Of a DNA stretch of 64,000 nt, positions 17,583 through 26,103 are shown in pieces (within the stretch, counting starts at the first letter, position 1; every line of letters begins with the position of its first letter). The DNA is taken from positions 1 through 64,000 of the forward strand of contig NZ_JACHIG010000003.1 in the NCBI RefSeq assembly GCF_014203095.1, given 5' to 3'. This stretch comes from Prosthecobacter vanneervenii. Its GTDB lineage: Bacteria; Verrucomicrobiota; Verrucomicrobiia; Verrucomicrobiales; Verrucomicrobiaceae. The notes beneath the pieces are model-generated. The model was given only the letters and a program-made list of their open reading frames with translations. It was not told where the DNA came from and ran no database searches. The position numbers and the translations under genes were made by a program.

Positions 17583-19109
17583 CTATGAAGACCCAGAGGT
17601 GACGTTGACCTGCGTTCCACCAGAACCCGCTGGAGCACCAGGCGTCACAGTAGAAGGAGCCGGAGTGTTACCAGCACCGAGGTTGCCATCGCTCGAGGTG
17701 GCACCGGTGGAAGAAGTTGTCACCGTTGCCTGTCCGGTAGGAGATCCATCTGCTGCCGTGCCTTTGGTCTCCACGGTAGTCGTGGTCGTGCCGTCTGCAT
17801 TTTTCACCTCTGTAATGGTGGTGGATGTGCCGTCTTGATTGTTGGTGGTGGACTTGGTTGTGGTGACTCCACCGACAGTGGAAGTTTCCACGGTGGTTGT
17901 ACCCTGCTGCACAGTGGTCGTCGTCGTCTTGCCATCAGCAGACACATAGACGGTGGTGATAGTAGAGCTGTCCGTCTGGATACCACCATTCTGGGCAAGG
18001 GCCTGCATCGGATTATCAGGCTTCACATCACTGGAACCAGCACCAGCGCCATGAGCATCTCCCACAGTGATCGTAACGGTTGTCTTGGATCCATCCGGAT
18101 TGTTGATGACCACGGTGTTGGTCGTCACGATGTTGGTCACATTACCCTCTGCAGAGCCAGTGGCCTGGAAGTCAGGCGGATTGAATTCAGGCTCCCAACG
18201 CAGCGCCAGATAGCGGGTTTTGACCGGCTTGGCTGGCTTGGCTTTGAGGCTGCCGTCTCCACGGGTATCCTCGGCCACAGCCACAGGAGCGACGTTGCCA
18301 AAGTCCTTCGGATCAAAAGCCATGCGACCGCGCCAGTCTTCTTTCTCAGGAAGGTTGTCGAAGGCAAACACTTCAAAGCGCACCGGACGGGGAGAGTGCA
18401 CAGAGGCAAACTCGTTCAGGATACGAAGCTGGCCGAAGTCATAAATGATGGTGCGGTACTTTTCATCCGACTCAGGGAAGGAAAATTTGTTGTAGGTCAC
18501 TGCGGTGTCGAAGCCATTGGCGGGCTTGGGTGCAGCATAGACCACACGGGCTCCACCCAGACCATTGATCAGGTCCATGGGCTTGCCACCCTTGCCGTCA
18601 GCAGACTGCTTGACGGCATAGCCTTTGTCGCTGGAGGCACCAAAGAACTGAAGATAGCGGATGATGCCGCCTTTGGAGAGCGCCAGTTCAAGCTTGACGT
18701 ACTTGGCCTGAATACCGGCGAACTTGAACTCGACGGTTCGGTCAGCCGCCGAGAAAACCTTTTCTTCGAGAACCGCCCAGCCATTCTTGTCCGCGCTGGC
18801 GGAGAGTGTGGCGCGGCCTTCGATGCCGTCGTTCACAAACGAGGAGGAGGAAATCAGAACAGGCTTGCCGAGATTGAACAGCACGAAGCTTTTACCCGCA
18901 GAAACTGTGGAAGTAGCGGTGATGTCGCTGGAAAGGAGCGAATCAACATGTCCGAAGCCAGAAGAGCTGTCTAGAGAAGCATTGCTGGCAGGGCTGTTGA
19001 TAACGTTAACCGGCTTTTCCTTGATGATCGGAATTCGCGACCATTTGGCATGGACAGATCCGACAGTGAAGAGACTGCCAAGAAGAATGATGGTGGGGGC
19101 GAGCTTCAT
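17583..19109 (-). CDS. Secreted protein with discoidin-like domain and Thr/Ser-rich tail
   Basis: A 508-residue exported protein: signal peptide (1-21, ending VHA), an N-terminal beta-rich segment (about 35-150) that looks like a discoidin/F5-8C-type galactose-binding fold (SLLSSDITATSTVSAGKS, then KYVKLELALSKGGIIRYLQFFG), and a C-terminal third rich in Thr, Ser, Gly and Asp-Gly (repeated DGTTTTT, GKTTTTTV, DGSKTTVTI units) that is probably surface-exposed. No catalytic domain is recognised. A strong terminator follows. It is transcribed divergently from the zinc-ribbon/TPM cluster across a 188-bp AT-rich intergenic region. Likely an envelope or matrix protein; function not assignable. Confidence 0.7.
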   Translation of the reverse strand: MKLAPTIILLGSLFTVGSVHAKWSRIPIIKEKPVNVINSPASNASLDSSSGFGHVDSLLSSDITATSTVSAGKSFVLFNLGKPVLISSSSFVNDGIEGRATLSASADKNGWAVLEEKVFSAADRTVEFKFAGIQAKYVKLELALSKGGIIRYLQFFGASSDKGYAVKQSADGKGGKPMDLINGLGGARVVYAAPKPANGFDTAVTYNKFSFPESDEKYRTIIYDFGQLRILNEFASVHSPRPVRFEVFAFDNLPEKEDWRGRMAFDPKDFGNVAPVAVAEDTRGDGSLKAKPAKPVKTRYLALRWEPEFNPPDFQATGSAEGNVTNIVTTNTVVINNPDGSKTTVTITVGDAHGAGAGSSDVKPDNPMQALAQNGGIQTDSSTITTVYVSADGKTTTTTVQQGTTTVETSTVGGVTTTKSTTNNQDGTSTTITEVKNADGTTTTTVETKGTAADGSPTGQATVTTSSTGATSSDGNLGAGNTPAPSTVTPGAPAGSGGTQVNVTSGSS

Positions 19110-19297
19110 GATCGGTTGATGGAAAATTGAGCTTGGAATGCGGAAAATGAGAAAGCCGAAAGACCAGGGTGTTCGGTTTTATTTACTGTATCACCTGACA
19201 GTTACACCACAAAGCCTCCCGGGTGTAAACATTTTTTCTGTGTCATGTGTGATGAATTAAGGCTTGATTATTCATATATGCCATATATTTTATAACA

Positions 19298-19939
19298 ATG
19301 AAATGTCCGCGCTGCCTTGCGAGCGTCCTGCCAGAGCAAACCACTTGCTCGACCTGCGGCTTTTCCGCTAAGATTTTGCACAATTACCTTGGAAATCAAT
19401 GGGTTAGGCTAGAAAGAATCACGGATGTAGCTCATTGTTTGAGGCTTGAAGACACCCGACGGGCGGAGATCGTTTTGGACGATTTCGAGCGCAGCTTTCC
19501 ACAGGCTTTTTTTGCCGTTTACTTAGGTGCTTTGCCAAGCAATATGAACGTTGCAGAATTGGGTTTCTGGCTCTTGAATCAGGGAGCCTTCAACACCCAC
19601 TCCGTCAGCCGTCGCAACGACTTTGGGATCATCCTGGTGATCGATCCTGTGGCCAAGACAGCTTGCTTCACCCTGGGTTATGCAGTCGAACACTGCTTCA
19701 GACAGCGCACCCTCTCACGCATGCTGCAAAATCTGGGCAGCCACCTGCGCAAGGGAGCCTATGGAGCTGCCATTGAGGCTTCCTGCCTGAGCGCTGGAGC
19801 GGCGCTTAAAAAATACGCCCGTAGCATGCAATGGCAGCCAGAAAGCGCCCCAGTTTCTGACTCGATGTCGGGCATTGGACTGCAACCCCTGCGAAGCGGT
19901 CATCGGGCTTCCTCACGCCCACTCTCGACACCTCCCTGA
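19298..19939 (+). CDS. Zinc-ribbon + TPM-domain protein
   Basis: A 213-residue protein opening with a zinc ribbon (MKCPRCLASVLPEQTTCSTC, two CxxC pairs in residues 3-20), followed by a domain that looks like TPM/TLP18.3 (about 55-175: VLDDFERSFPQAFFAVYLG, RNDFGIILVIDPVAKTACFTLGYAVEHC). The TPM fold occurs in plant and bacterial proteins linked to membrane quality control. No signal peptide is seen, so it is probably cytoplasmic. The start lacks a clear ribosome-binding site and is preceded closely by an AT-rich TATATTTTATAA stretch, suggesting a leaderless or very short leader. The next gene starts 6 bp after its stop. Confidence 0.7.
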   Translation: MKCPRCLASVLPEQTTCSTCGFSAKILHNYLGNQWVRLERITDVAHCLRLEDTRRAEIVLDDFERSFPQAFFAVYLGALPSNMNVAELGFWLLNQGAFNTHSVSRRNDFGIILVIDPVAKTACFTLGYAVEHCFRQRTLSRMLQNLGSHLRKGAYGAAIEASCLSAGAALKKYARSMQWQPESAPVSDSMSGIGLQPLRSGHRASSRPLSTPP

Positions 19940-19945
19940 TCCATC

Positions 19946-21091
19946 ATGCCTGCCTCCTGCCCAGCTTCAGCCTTGCTGTCTCGCTCTGCTTTTGCAGGCT
20001 GTCTGGCATTACTGTGCGCGGCGACAGGCGCTGGCAGCGCGGAAGATCATCCCCTTCCCCTTCCTCAATGGAGTGAACAGGAACTCCGAACCTTCCGCGA
20101 GAGGCTGCCAATGCCGACCACACCCGGCGTACTGCCCCCCACAGATGCGGGGAGCCCCCCCGAGATCAATAAACTTCTCCGCGGACCTCTTTCGGACAAA
20201 GCCCCGCTGAATCATTTTTTTGATCAGCAAGGACATGAGCTCTCTCCTCGATTGCAAGCCGAGGACATGCGCCTCTTCATTCCTGAATCCATCCTCGGCC
20301 AGGCAGAGCCCGTAGAGGCTCCGCCTGCGCTGCTGCCGACACCGCTGTCAGCCCTGAAGGATGTCTCGTCAGAGTTTCTGGCCGCCTGCGGGCAAAATCT
20401 GCCTGGAGAATACCTCATCGACCCCGATCAGCTGGTGCCGGAAATCCAGAACCACGACATGCAGCGGCTGCTGGAGTTCCATGCCCACGACGCACGAATC
20501 AAGCTTTACGTCATGGTCATAGCCCACGACCAGAAACTGCCCGAAGGTGTCCGGCTGGAAAAAATCGCCTCAGGGAGCCTGCTCAAGACCGACGCCTGCC
20601 TGCTCATCTATCCCCAGGGCGAACCCTGGCGCACCCGGTTGTTTGTCAGCAGCTCCATCCACGGCCAGGTCTCGAGCAGTTTCCTGGGAGAAACCATCCA
20701 GGCCTGCCTGCAGGAGGCGCTGCAGACGAGCAATATCCACGACCAGCTGCGCCGCTACACCATCCACCTCTCCACGCGGCTCTTCTGGCTGCAAAAGGCC
20801 CTGGGTGCCACACCTGCGGCCGCATCAGGGAAGGAGCGCTCTCTGAAAGAATTTGCGGCTGAAGAGACCACAGCCCGCACCAAAAGTCACGTTGCCAGCC
20901 CTGCCATCATGATCTGGGGAGGTGCCGGAGCCTTGCTTTCTGGGCTGGTGGTCCTGGCGGGCCTGCGGATCAGGCGCAGCCTGAAGCTGAGAAAACTACG
21001 CCGCATCTGGGTTTTACCCGAACCCGAAACCGTTCCCCGGCTGGGGGGCGCATTTACCGGCGGGGGCGGTGCCATGATCCGATATGCATAA
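19946..21091 (+). CDS. Exported TPM-like membrane protein of unknown function
   Basis: A 381-residue protein with an N-terminal signal (about residues 10-32), a Pro-rich segment, a globular region (about 135-280) with the alternating strand/helix pattern of TPM-like domains (RIKLYVMVIAHDQKLPEG, DACLLIYPQGEPWRTRLFVS), and one C-terminal membrane helix (about 313-332). The tail ends in FTGGGGAMIRYA, matching the Gly-rich end common in TPM membrane proteins. Stop-to-start spacing of 6 bp with the preceding zinc-ribbon/TPM gene indicates an operon. The TPM assignment rests on the overall pattern and the tail, and needs a profile search. Confidence 0.55.
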   Translation: MPASCPASALLSRSAFAGCLALLCAATGAGSAEDHPLPLPQWSEQELRTFRERLPMPTTPGVLPPTDAGSPPEINKLLRGPLSDKAPLNHFFDQQGHELSPRLQAEDMRLFIPESILGQAEPVEAPPALLPTPLSALKDVSSEFLAACGQNLPGEYLIDPDQLVPEIQNHDMQRLLEFHAHDARIKLYVMVIAHDQKLPEGVRLEKIASGSLLKTDACLLIYPQGEPWRTRLFVSSSIHGQVSSSFLGETIQACLQEALQTSNIHDQLRRYTIHLSTRLFWLQKALGATPAAASGKERSLKEFAAEETTARTKSHVASPAIMIWGGAGALLSGLVVLAGLRIRRSLKLRKLRRIWVLPEPETVPRLGGAFTGGGGAMIRYA

Positions 21092-21140
21092 ATATTCAAT
21101 CCGTGGCAGTCCCGATCCCTGCTAGTTTTTGAACTTCAAT

Positions 21141-21168
21141 TTGTCAAAACTAATCCTTGGATGATAAT
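21141..21168 (+). promoter_or_regulatory. Sigma-70-like promoter for the zinc-ribbon membrane protein
   Basis: TTGTCA (21141-21146) and GATAAT (21163-21168), each one mismatch from the -35 and -10 consensus, are separated by 16 bp. This predicts a start near 21175 and a leader of about 30 nt before the ATG at 21206. Confidence 0.5.
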
Positions 21169-21205
21169 TAGTGAAATAGTCATAGTTTTGTAGTGCTTGG
21201 ATGAA

Positions 21206-23311
21206 ATGAATCCCGATACCATTCAGTTCCAATGCGGTTTCTGCCGCACCACTCTGACTGTGCCCGCACAAATGGCTGGCGTATCGGGGCCGTGCCCTAG
21301 TTGTGGGCAGACGGTTACTTCTCCATCCGCCCCCCCTGCAGCAGCAGCGGCACCGCAGTGGGCTCAGCCTCCTGCAGCAGCTCCACAGCCTTCATGGCCC
21401 CCCGCTCCTCTCTCTTCAATGCCAGGTGAGACCTCGGCACCTGGAATGGGAATGCCAGCCGCGCAGGCAAACACTGGCCTGCCACCCAGACGCGCACCGG
21501 GGCAGCCTCCACTTACGACCTCCATCAACTCGCCTGCGAATCTTATGCCCTGGGCTTCTGCACCGGGCGCAACTGCAGGTGTCAGTTCTCCGGGGCCTGC
21601 AGTCGATTTACCTGGTGGCGGAATGCCAAATCAGTCCCGCCTCATCCCCGGATCCCCTCCTCTTCCCAACATGGGCCCGCAGGGAAATGCAGGTGCAGGC
21701 ATGCTGGGCATGCCCTCATCACTGCCAGCAGGCTCTCTGCTTGGGAGAGAAGTGTCAGCTGTGCCACTGACAGCCATGACGCAGCCGCTCCAAGCTAACG
21801 GCAGCCCCCCGTTGAGCCTAGGTGGAGCCATGCACCCAGACGCCCAGCCAGCGGCACCGATGTCCCCGCTGCCTGCTGGCCGCAGCATTGCCAGCTTGCG
21901 TGCCCCGCGTGGCACAAATTTTATCAGGCTGGCTTTCGCAGCTCTCTTCCTCCTGGGATTTCTAGGGCTCGTGGGCTTTCTGCTGAAAGATTACATCCCC
22001 GGACTTATTCCCAGCCTGACTGGACATGATCTGACCGAGGAAAGCGCGAAGTCAGGCTCGACACTCAAGCCTTCGATTCCATCTGCAACGGGCCCGCTCA
22101 CCTCTTCCCCTTCCAAACCAGCGGAAGCGCCAGCAGATAAAACCACAGCTTCAACATCAGCCACTGGCGACGGCAAGACCGATCCGAGGCCCATCACTGT
22201 GGGATTTGATCCCCAGGAGCCTGTAACTTCGACGCCAAAGGTCAGTCCGGCACAAGGCTCCACAGCGATGGCCTCAGCCAGCACCACCAGCCCGCCTGCT
22301 GCAGCAAATGGCACCGCGATGGCAAACGCCGCTACGTCGACTCCCACGCCCACAACCCCAGGAGCCCTGCTCGAAGTCCCTCCCACCCCGACACCGAATA
22401 CCGCTGCAGCCAACAATCCAGCGGTGGCCCCGTCGGGACTTGGCGAGGCACAAGCCATCGAGGAAGAGGGCATCCCTCCTGCCGCCAAGCCAGCAGCAGA
22501 TGCGATCAAAAAGTTTCTCGCCGCCAAGAATCTGAGCGAGAGGTTGCAGTATACGCTGGGCGCAGACCTCATGAAGCCGCTGATGGAGCGCTACTACGCA
22601 CGCTCTCCTGAGGGCCCCATCACAGTGGATCGCATTCAGTTTGTCCGCATGGATCCCAATCCCGAACTGGGAACCGGCAGGCATTGCATCCTGAGTCTGG
22701 AAAACAAGACCTGGGAGTTTCCGGTGCCAGTGATGCTTGAGGAGAAGGATGATGGCTTCAAAGTGGATTGGATTGCCTTTGTAGAGTTCAAGGACCGCAT
22801 GCTGGAAAAGTTTTTCCAGTCCTATCAGGAAGGCAAAGCTCGCTTCCACGTCGGAATCATTCGCCACCACTACTTTGAAGACGGTGTGCCCAACCTCGAC
22901 CACAAGGACGTCTTCCGCATCAGCCCTGCCCCGCCCAACTCCTTCCAAGCTTCCGTATTCCTGGACAAAGACTCGCCGCTCGCCGTCGAACTACGCACCA
23001 TGCTCCCCTGGGAGACTCATGTCTGGGCCGTGGTGGAGCTGGAATGGAAAAAACTGGGCTCCCAGCAGTGGGTGGAACTCAGTGCCGTGCCGCAGATGCA
23101 CTGGTATTCCCTGCCCATGACGACCGCCAAGGCCATCCCCGCCCCTCAGAAAGCAGGGCCGGTGGAAGACGACATCCCTCCTGGTATTACTAAAAACGGC
23201 AAACGCGGCAAGTCCTCGGAGGTCAAGCCTGCGGAGCCCCCGCCTGGCATCCGCAAATCCACCCCCGATCTTCCGGCCACGATCAAGCGCCCGCTGCCAG
23301 CAGGACGCTGA
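21206..23311 (+). CDS. Zinc-ribbon single-pass membrane protein with Pro-rich regions
   Basis: About 701 residues. An N-terminal zinc ribbon (CGFCRTTL then CPSCGQT, within the first 40 residues) is followed by a roughly 190-residue Pro/Ala/Gly/Met-rich segment, a membrane helix (LAFAALFLLGFLGLVGFLL, near residue 245), another Pro/Thr/Ala-rich linker, and a conserved-looking globular domain (about 415-640: AADAIKKFLAAKNLSERLQYT, KVDWIAFVEFKD, VFLDKDSPLAVELR). The ATG at 21206 is preferred over an upstream in-frame TTG. The topology suggests a cytoplasmic zinc ribbon and an exported C-terminal domain. It follows two other zinc-ribbon/TPM genes. Function unknown. Confidence 0.7.
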   Translation: MNPDTIQFQCGFCRTTLTVPAQMAGVSGPCPSCGQTVTSPSAPPAAAAAPQWAQPPAAAPQPSWPPAPLSSMPGETSAPGMGMPAAQANTGLPPRRAPGQPPLTTSINSPANLMPWASAPGATAGVSSPGPAVDLPGGGMPNQSRLIPGSPPLPNMGPQGNAGAGMLGMPSSLPAGSLLGREVSAVPLTAMTQPLQANGSPPLSLGGAMHPDAQPAAPMSPLPAGRSIASLRAPRGTNFIRLAFAALFLLGFLGLVGFLLKDYIPGLIPSLTGHDLTEESAKSGSTLKPSIPSATGPLTSSPSKPAEAPADKTTASTSATGDGKTDPRPITVGFDPQEPVTSTPKVSPAQGSTAMASASTTSPPAAANGTAMANAATSTPTPTTPGALLEVPPTPTPNTAAANNPAVAPSGLGEAQAIEEEGIPPAAKPAADAIKKFLAAKNLSERLQYTLGADLMKPLMERYYARSPEGPITVDRIQFVRMDPNPELGTGRHCILSLENKTWEFPVPVMLEEKDDGFKVDWIAFVEFKDRMLEKFFQSYQEGKARFHVGIIRHHYFEDGVPNLDHKDVFRISPAPPNSFQASVFLDKDSPLAVELRTMLPWETHVWAVVELEWKKLGSQQWVELSAVPQMHWYSLPMTTAKAIPAPQKAGPVEDDIPPGITKNGKRGKSSEVKPAEPPPGIRKSTPDLPATIKRPLPAGR

Positions 23312-23387
23312 ACCGGCTTCTCCAAAGCTGAAGAAAGTAAGGTGTAATGAGAGCGGAGTGTCCCGCTTTCTGACTTTGAGCTTCAGA

Positions 23388-24746
23388 TCAGCTCACTTCC
23401 AGTCTGCCTGTGCTGTCACCCACCTTCTCCGCAGGAACTCCCAGGCGGTCCAGCATCGAGAGGTAGAGATTTGTCATCGGAGTCTCACCGGGCAGCACGA
23501 TGCGCTTTCCAGGAGTGAAGGTTCCGCCCGCACGTCCTGCCACCAAGATAGGGAGGTTGTCGTGATTGTGGCGATTGCCGTCACCAATACCGCCGCCAAA
23601 GACGATCATGGAATTATCCAGCAGGGTGCTGTCCCCTTCCTTGATCGACTTCATCTTGTCGAGGAAATAGCCGAACTGACGCAGGTAGAACTGGTCGATT
23701 TTGGCGATCTTGGCCAGCTTCTGAGGGTCGCTCTGGTGGTGGGAGAGGGAATGATGGGCATCAGGCACACCCAGCTCAGGGAAGCTGCGGTTGCTGCCAT
23801 CATGAGCCAGCATGAAGGTGGAAAGGCGCGTGGTATCCGTCTGGAAAGCCAGAACCATCAGGTCAAACATCGTATGGATGTGCTCTTCGTAAGAATCGGG
23901 GATTCCTGCCGGGATCTTTACATCGGGCATCTGGCCTGCAAACTTCTCCGCACGCTCGATCCGCAGCTCGATGTCGCGCACGGAGGAGAAGTATTCGTCC
24001 AGCTTTCGGCGGTCGCTGGCGTCCACCTTGCCCTGAAGGCTCTTGGCTTCGTCGAGAACAGTGTCGAGAATGCTCTTCTGCATGCGCTTGGCGCGGGCGG
24101 CTTCCGGTCCGTTGCCCGCCGTGGCTCCAAGGCCAAACATGCGTTCAAAGACAAGACGCGGGTCCATCTCCGGAGCCATGGGCATGGTCTCGTTTTTCCA
24201 CGCCAGATTGAACTGGTATGCGCAGGAGTAGCCGGAGTCGCACTTGCCCGAACTGCGCTGGCCGTCCGTGCTGAGCTCCAGCGAGGGCAGGCGCGTGAGG
24301 TGGCCGATTTTTTGCGCGGCGATCTGGTCCACAGAGATGCCGAGGTGAATATCTGCGCCGGCAGTCTTCTTGGGCATGCACCCAGTGAGGAAGGTGGCCG
24401 TCGCACGGGCATGGTCACCGCCGCCGTTGCCGTGGCTGCGGGCAAAGTCCTGCATCAGCCCGGAAACCACCATGAAGTCATCACGATGCTTGGCGAGCTC
24501 CTGCAGCGAGGGTGAAAGCTGGTAGGTCGTGCCTTCTCCCGTGGGCATCCACTGCTCCACATTCACTCCATTAGGGATATACATCCAGGCAGCGCGGATC
24601 GGCTTGGCCGCAGGTTTTGTGGCGGCAAAGGCACGCGTGCCCAGCGACTCCAGAAATGGCAGGGAGAGCATGGTCCCCAGCCCCCGCAAAACTTTGCGGC
24701 GGCTGAGCGAGTGTGCGGCTAGGGAGGTTTCACGAAACTCGTTCAT
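23388..24746 (-). CDS. Tat-exported DUF1552 protein
   Basis: A 452-residue protein with a twin-arginine-type N-terminus (SLSRRKVLRGLGTMLSLPFLESL). The DUF1552 body follows, with AWMYIPNGVNVEQWMP, FLTGCMPKK, DLMVLAFQTDTTRLSTFMLAHDGSNR, GVPDAHHSLSHH and MIVFGGGIGDGNRHNHDNLPILVAG. The group is related in pattern to the DUF1501/sulfatase-like alkaline phosphatase superfamily and in planctomycete-type genomes is normally encoded beside a cytochrome DUF1592/1588/1587 protein. No such partner is adjacent here. It is presumed periplasmic; the reaction is unknown. Confidence 0.88.
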   Translation of the reverse strand: MNEFRETSLAAHSLSRRKVLRGLGTMLSLPFLESLGTRAFAATKPAAKPIRAAWMYIPNGVNVEQWMPTGEGTTYQLSPSLQELAKHRDDFMVVSGLMQDFARSHGNGGGDHARATATFLTGCMPKKTAGADIHLGISVDQIAAQKIGHLTRLPSLELSTDGQRSSGKCDSGYSCAYQFNLAWKNETMPMAPEMDPRLVFERMFGLGATAGNGPEAARAKRMQKSILDTVLDEAKSLQGKVDASDRRKLDEYFSSVRDIELRIERAEKFAGQMPDVKIPAGIPDSYEEHIHTMFDLMVLAFQTDTTRLSTFMLAHDGSNRSFPELGVPDAHHSLSHHQSDPQKLAKIAKIDQFYLRQFGYFLDKMKSIKEGDSTLLDNSMIVFGGGIGDGNRHNHDNLPILVAGRAGGTFTPGKRIVLPGETPMTNLYLSMLDRLGVPAEKVGDSTGRLEVS

Positions 24747-24883
24747 ATGATTTATCTACGCCTGGCAGTGACGAAACTTTCGCCCCAGAAGGCGTGACGT
24801 AAGGCTGCCACAAAGTAGTTGAAATTCCAGCGCGAAGCGGCCCGATTAGGACTTCACCCCCAAACACTGTTCCCTATCAAACC

Positions 24884-25351
24884 ATGAAGCACACTCGCCT
24901 TCTTCTCACCACCCTCGCCTCACTAGCCCTTTCCGCGTTCGCCCAGGACGCCGGCGTCGCCACCATCGAGCTCAAGCCAGACAGCAAGAACCCGCTGGGC
25001 TACGACAAGACCGAACTGAGCGTGAAGGCCGGCCAAAAGGTGAAGCTCACACTCAACAACACAGGCAGCATCGCCCCGCAGCCGCACAATTTCCTCCTGC
25101 TGAAGCCCGGCAAGCTCGATGCCGTCGGCGCTCAGGCCAACGCCATGCTGGCTGATCCTCAAGGCATGGCCAAGAACTACATCCCCGAGGCAGCCAAGGC
25201 TGACATCGTGGTCAACACCAAGCTCGTGCAGCCCAACCAGAGCGAGACCATCGAATTCACCGCTCCTGCCGAAGCAGGCGACTATCCTTTCATGTGCACC
25301 TTCCCCGGCCATTGGATGCTGATGCGCGGCGTGATGCACGTGACCAACTAA
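24884..25351 (+). CDS. Azurin-like type 1 copper protein (cupredoxin)
   Basis: A 155-residue periplasmic electron carrier: signal peptide (1-20, ending SAFAQD), then an azurin/plastocyanin fold. Likely type 1 copper ligands are visible: His in QPHNFLLL, and Cys, His and Met in the C-terminal loop CTFPGHWMLMRG. It would shuttle electrons between membrane complexes and periplasmic oxidoreductases such as c-type cytochromes. The small secreted gene that follows after 28 bp is probably in the same transcript, which ends at the terminator near 25950. Confidence 0.9.
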   Translation: MKHTRLLLTTLASLALSAFAQDAGVATIELKPDSKNPLGYDKTELSVKAGQKVKLTLNNTGSIAPQPHNFLLLKPGKLDAVGAQANAMLADPQGMAKNYIPEAAKADIVVNTKLVQPNQSETIEFTAPAEAGDYPFMCTFPGHWMLMRGVMHVTN

Positions 25352-25379
25352 ATTTGAGCCAACACCAGCTGCAAACACC

Positions 25380-25907
25380 ATGAGATCCCTCCTTATCCCC
25401 GCGTTCATCGCCCTGTTTTCACTCACAACCCTTGTTCGTGGCGAGGAGGGAACCCTCAGCGTCAACGGCCTCGCTTTCAAGTTTGCCTCCCCGTGGGCCG
25501 AAGTGCAGAGCACGGGCATGTTCCGTGCCGGCACCCTGGCTGCCACAGTGGATGGAGCCGAGAAACCAGTGGAAGCTATTTTCTACAGCTTTCCCGGCCC
25601 CGGCGGCGGCGGTGACACCGAGGCTAATGTGAAGCGCTGGCTCGGCCAGTTTCAGGGCACTCCAGAATCCAAGCGCGAAGAGCTTGATGCTGGCGGCAGC
25701 AAGATCACCCTGGTAACGGCCACCGGCACCTACAATGACGGCCCCCCCATGGGAGCCAAGACGCCCCGGGAAAACTACACGCTCATCGCAGCGATCGTTC
25801 CCTCAGGCGAATCCAACATCTTTGTGAAACTCACGGGTCCCAAGGACGCCATCGCCAAACTGGCGGAAGGTTTCAAAAAGATGGTGCTCAGTCCCTTTGC
25901 CAAATAA
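25380..25907 (+). CDS. Small secreted protein of unknown function
   Basis: A 175-residue exported protein with a clear signal peptide (about 1-21) and a compact beta-rich body (LSVNGLAFKFASPWAEVQSTGMFRAG, KITLVTATGTYNDGPPMG, FVKLTGPKDAIAKLAEGFKKMV). This type recurs as hypothetical proteins in verrucomicrobia. No catalytic motif is recognised. It follows the azurin-like gene and precedes a strong terminator, so a role linked to the copper protein is possible but unproven. Confidence 0.7.
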   Translation: MRSLLIPAFIALFSLTTLVRGEEGTLSVNGLAFKFASPWAEVQSTGMFRAGTLAATVDGAEKPVEAIFYSFPGPGGGGDTEANVKRWLGQFQGTPESKREELDAGGSKITLVTATGTYNDGPPMGAKTPRENYTLIAAIVPSGESNIFVKLTGPKDAIAKLAEGFKKMVLSPFAK

Positions 25908-25938
25908 ACTAGGCAAACAGATCTTAAGACACACATGA

Positions 25939-25970
25939 AGCGGGTGGGAAACCACCCGCTTTTTGTATTT
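25939..25970 (+). terminator. Rho-independent terminator after the azurin gene pair
   Basis: A perfect 9-bp stem (AGCGGGTGG at 25939-25947, complement at 25952-25960) closed by a GAAA tetraloop is followed by TTTTGTATTT. It lies 32 bp after the stop of the small secreted protein gene. Confidence 0.88.
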
Positions 25971-26050
25971 ATTAGCAAAAACCAGACCCTTCCATGATGA
26001 AACATTGAGTGAGTCGAGAAAAAGGGTGGCCAAAAAAACAAAAACAGACT

Positions 26051-26066
26051 TGGCACGCGCCATGCT
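26051..26066 (+). promoter_or_regulatory. Sigma-54 (RpoN) -24/-12 promoter of the ammonium transporter
   Basis: TGGCACG-CGCC-ATGCT matches the sigma-54 consensus TGGCACG-N4-TTGCA, with the invariant GG and GC in exactly the right spacing and only the first T and last A of the -12 block changed. It predicts transcription starting near 26077, 27 bases before the amt ATG. An RpoN promoter on a nitrogen-uptake gene agrees with known regulation in other bacteria. Confidence 0.72.
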
Positions 26067-26103
26067 CAGGTCTGTTTCGGAGTCAAAATCCACACCCTGA
26101 ATT

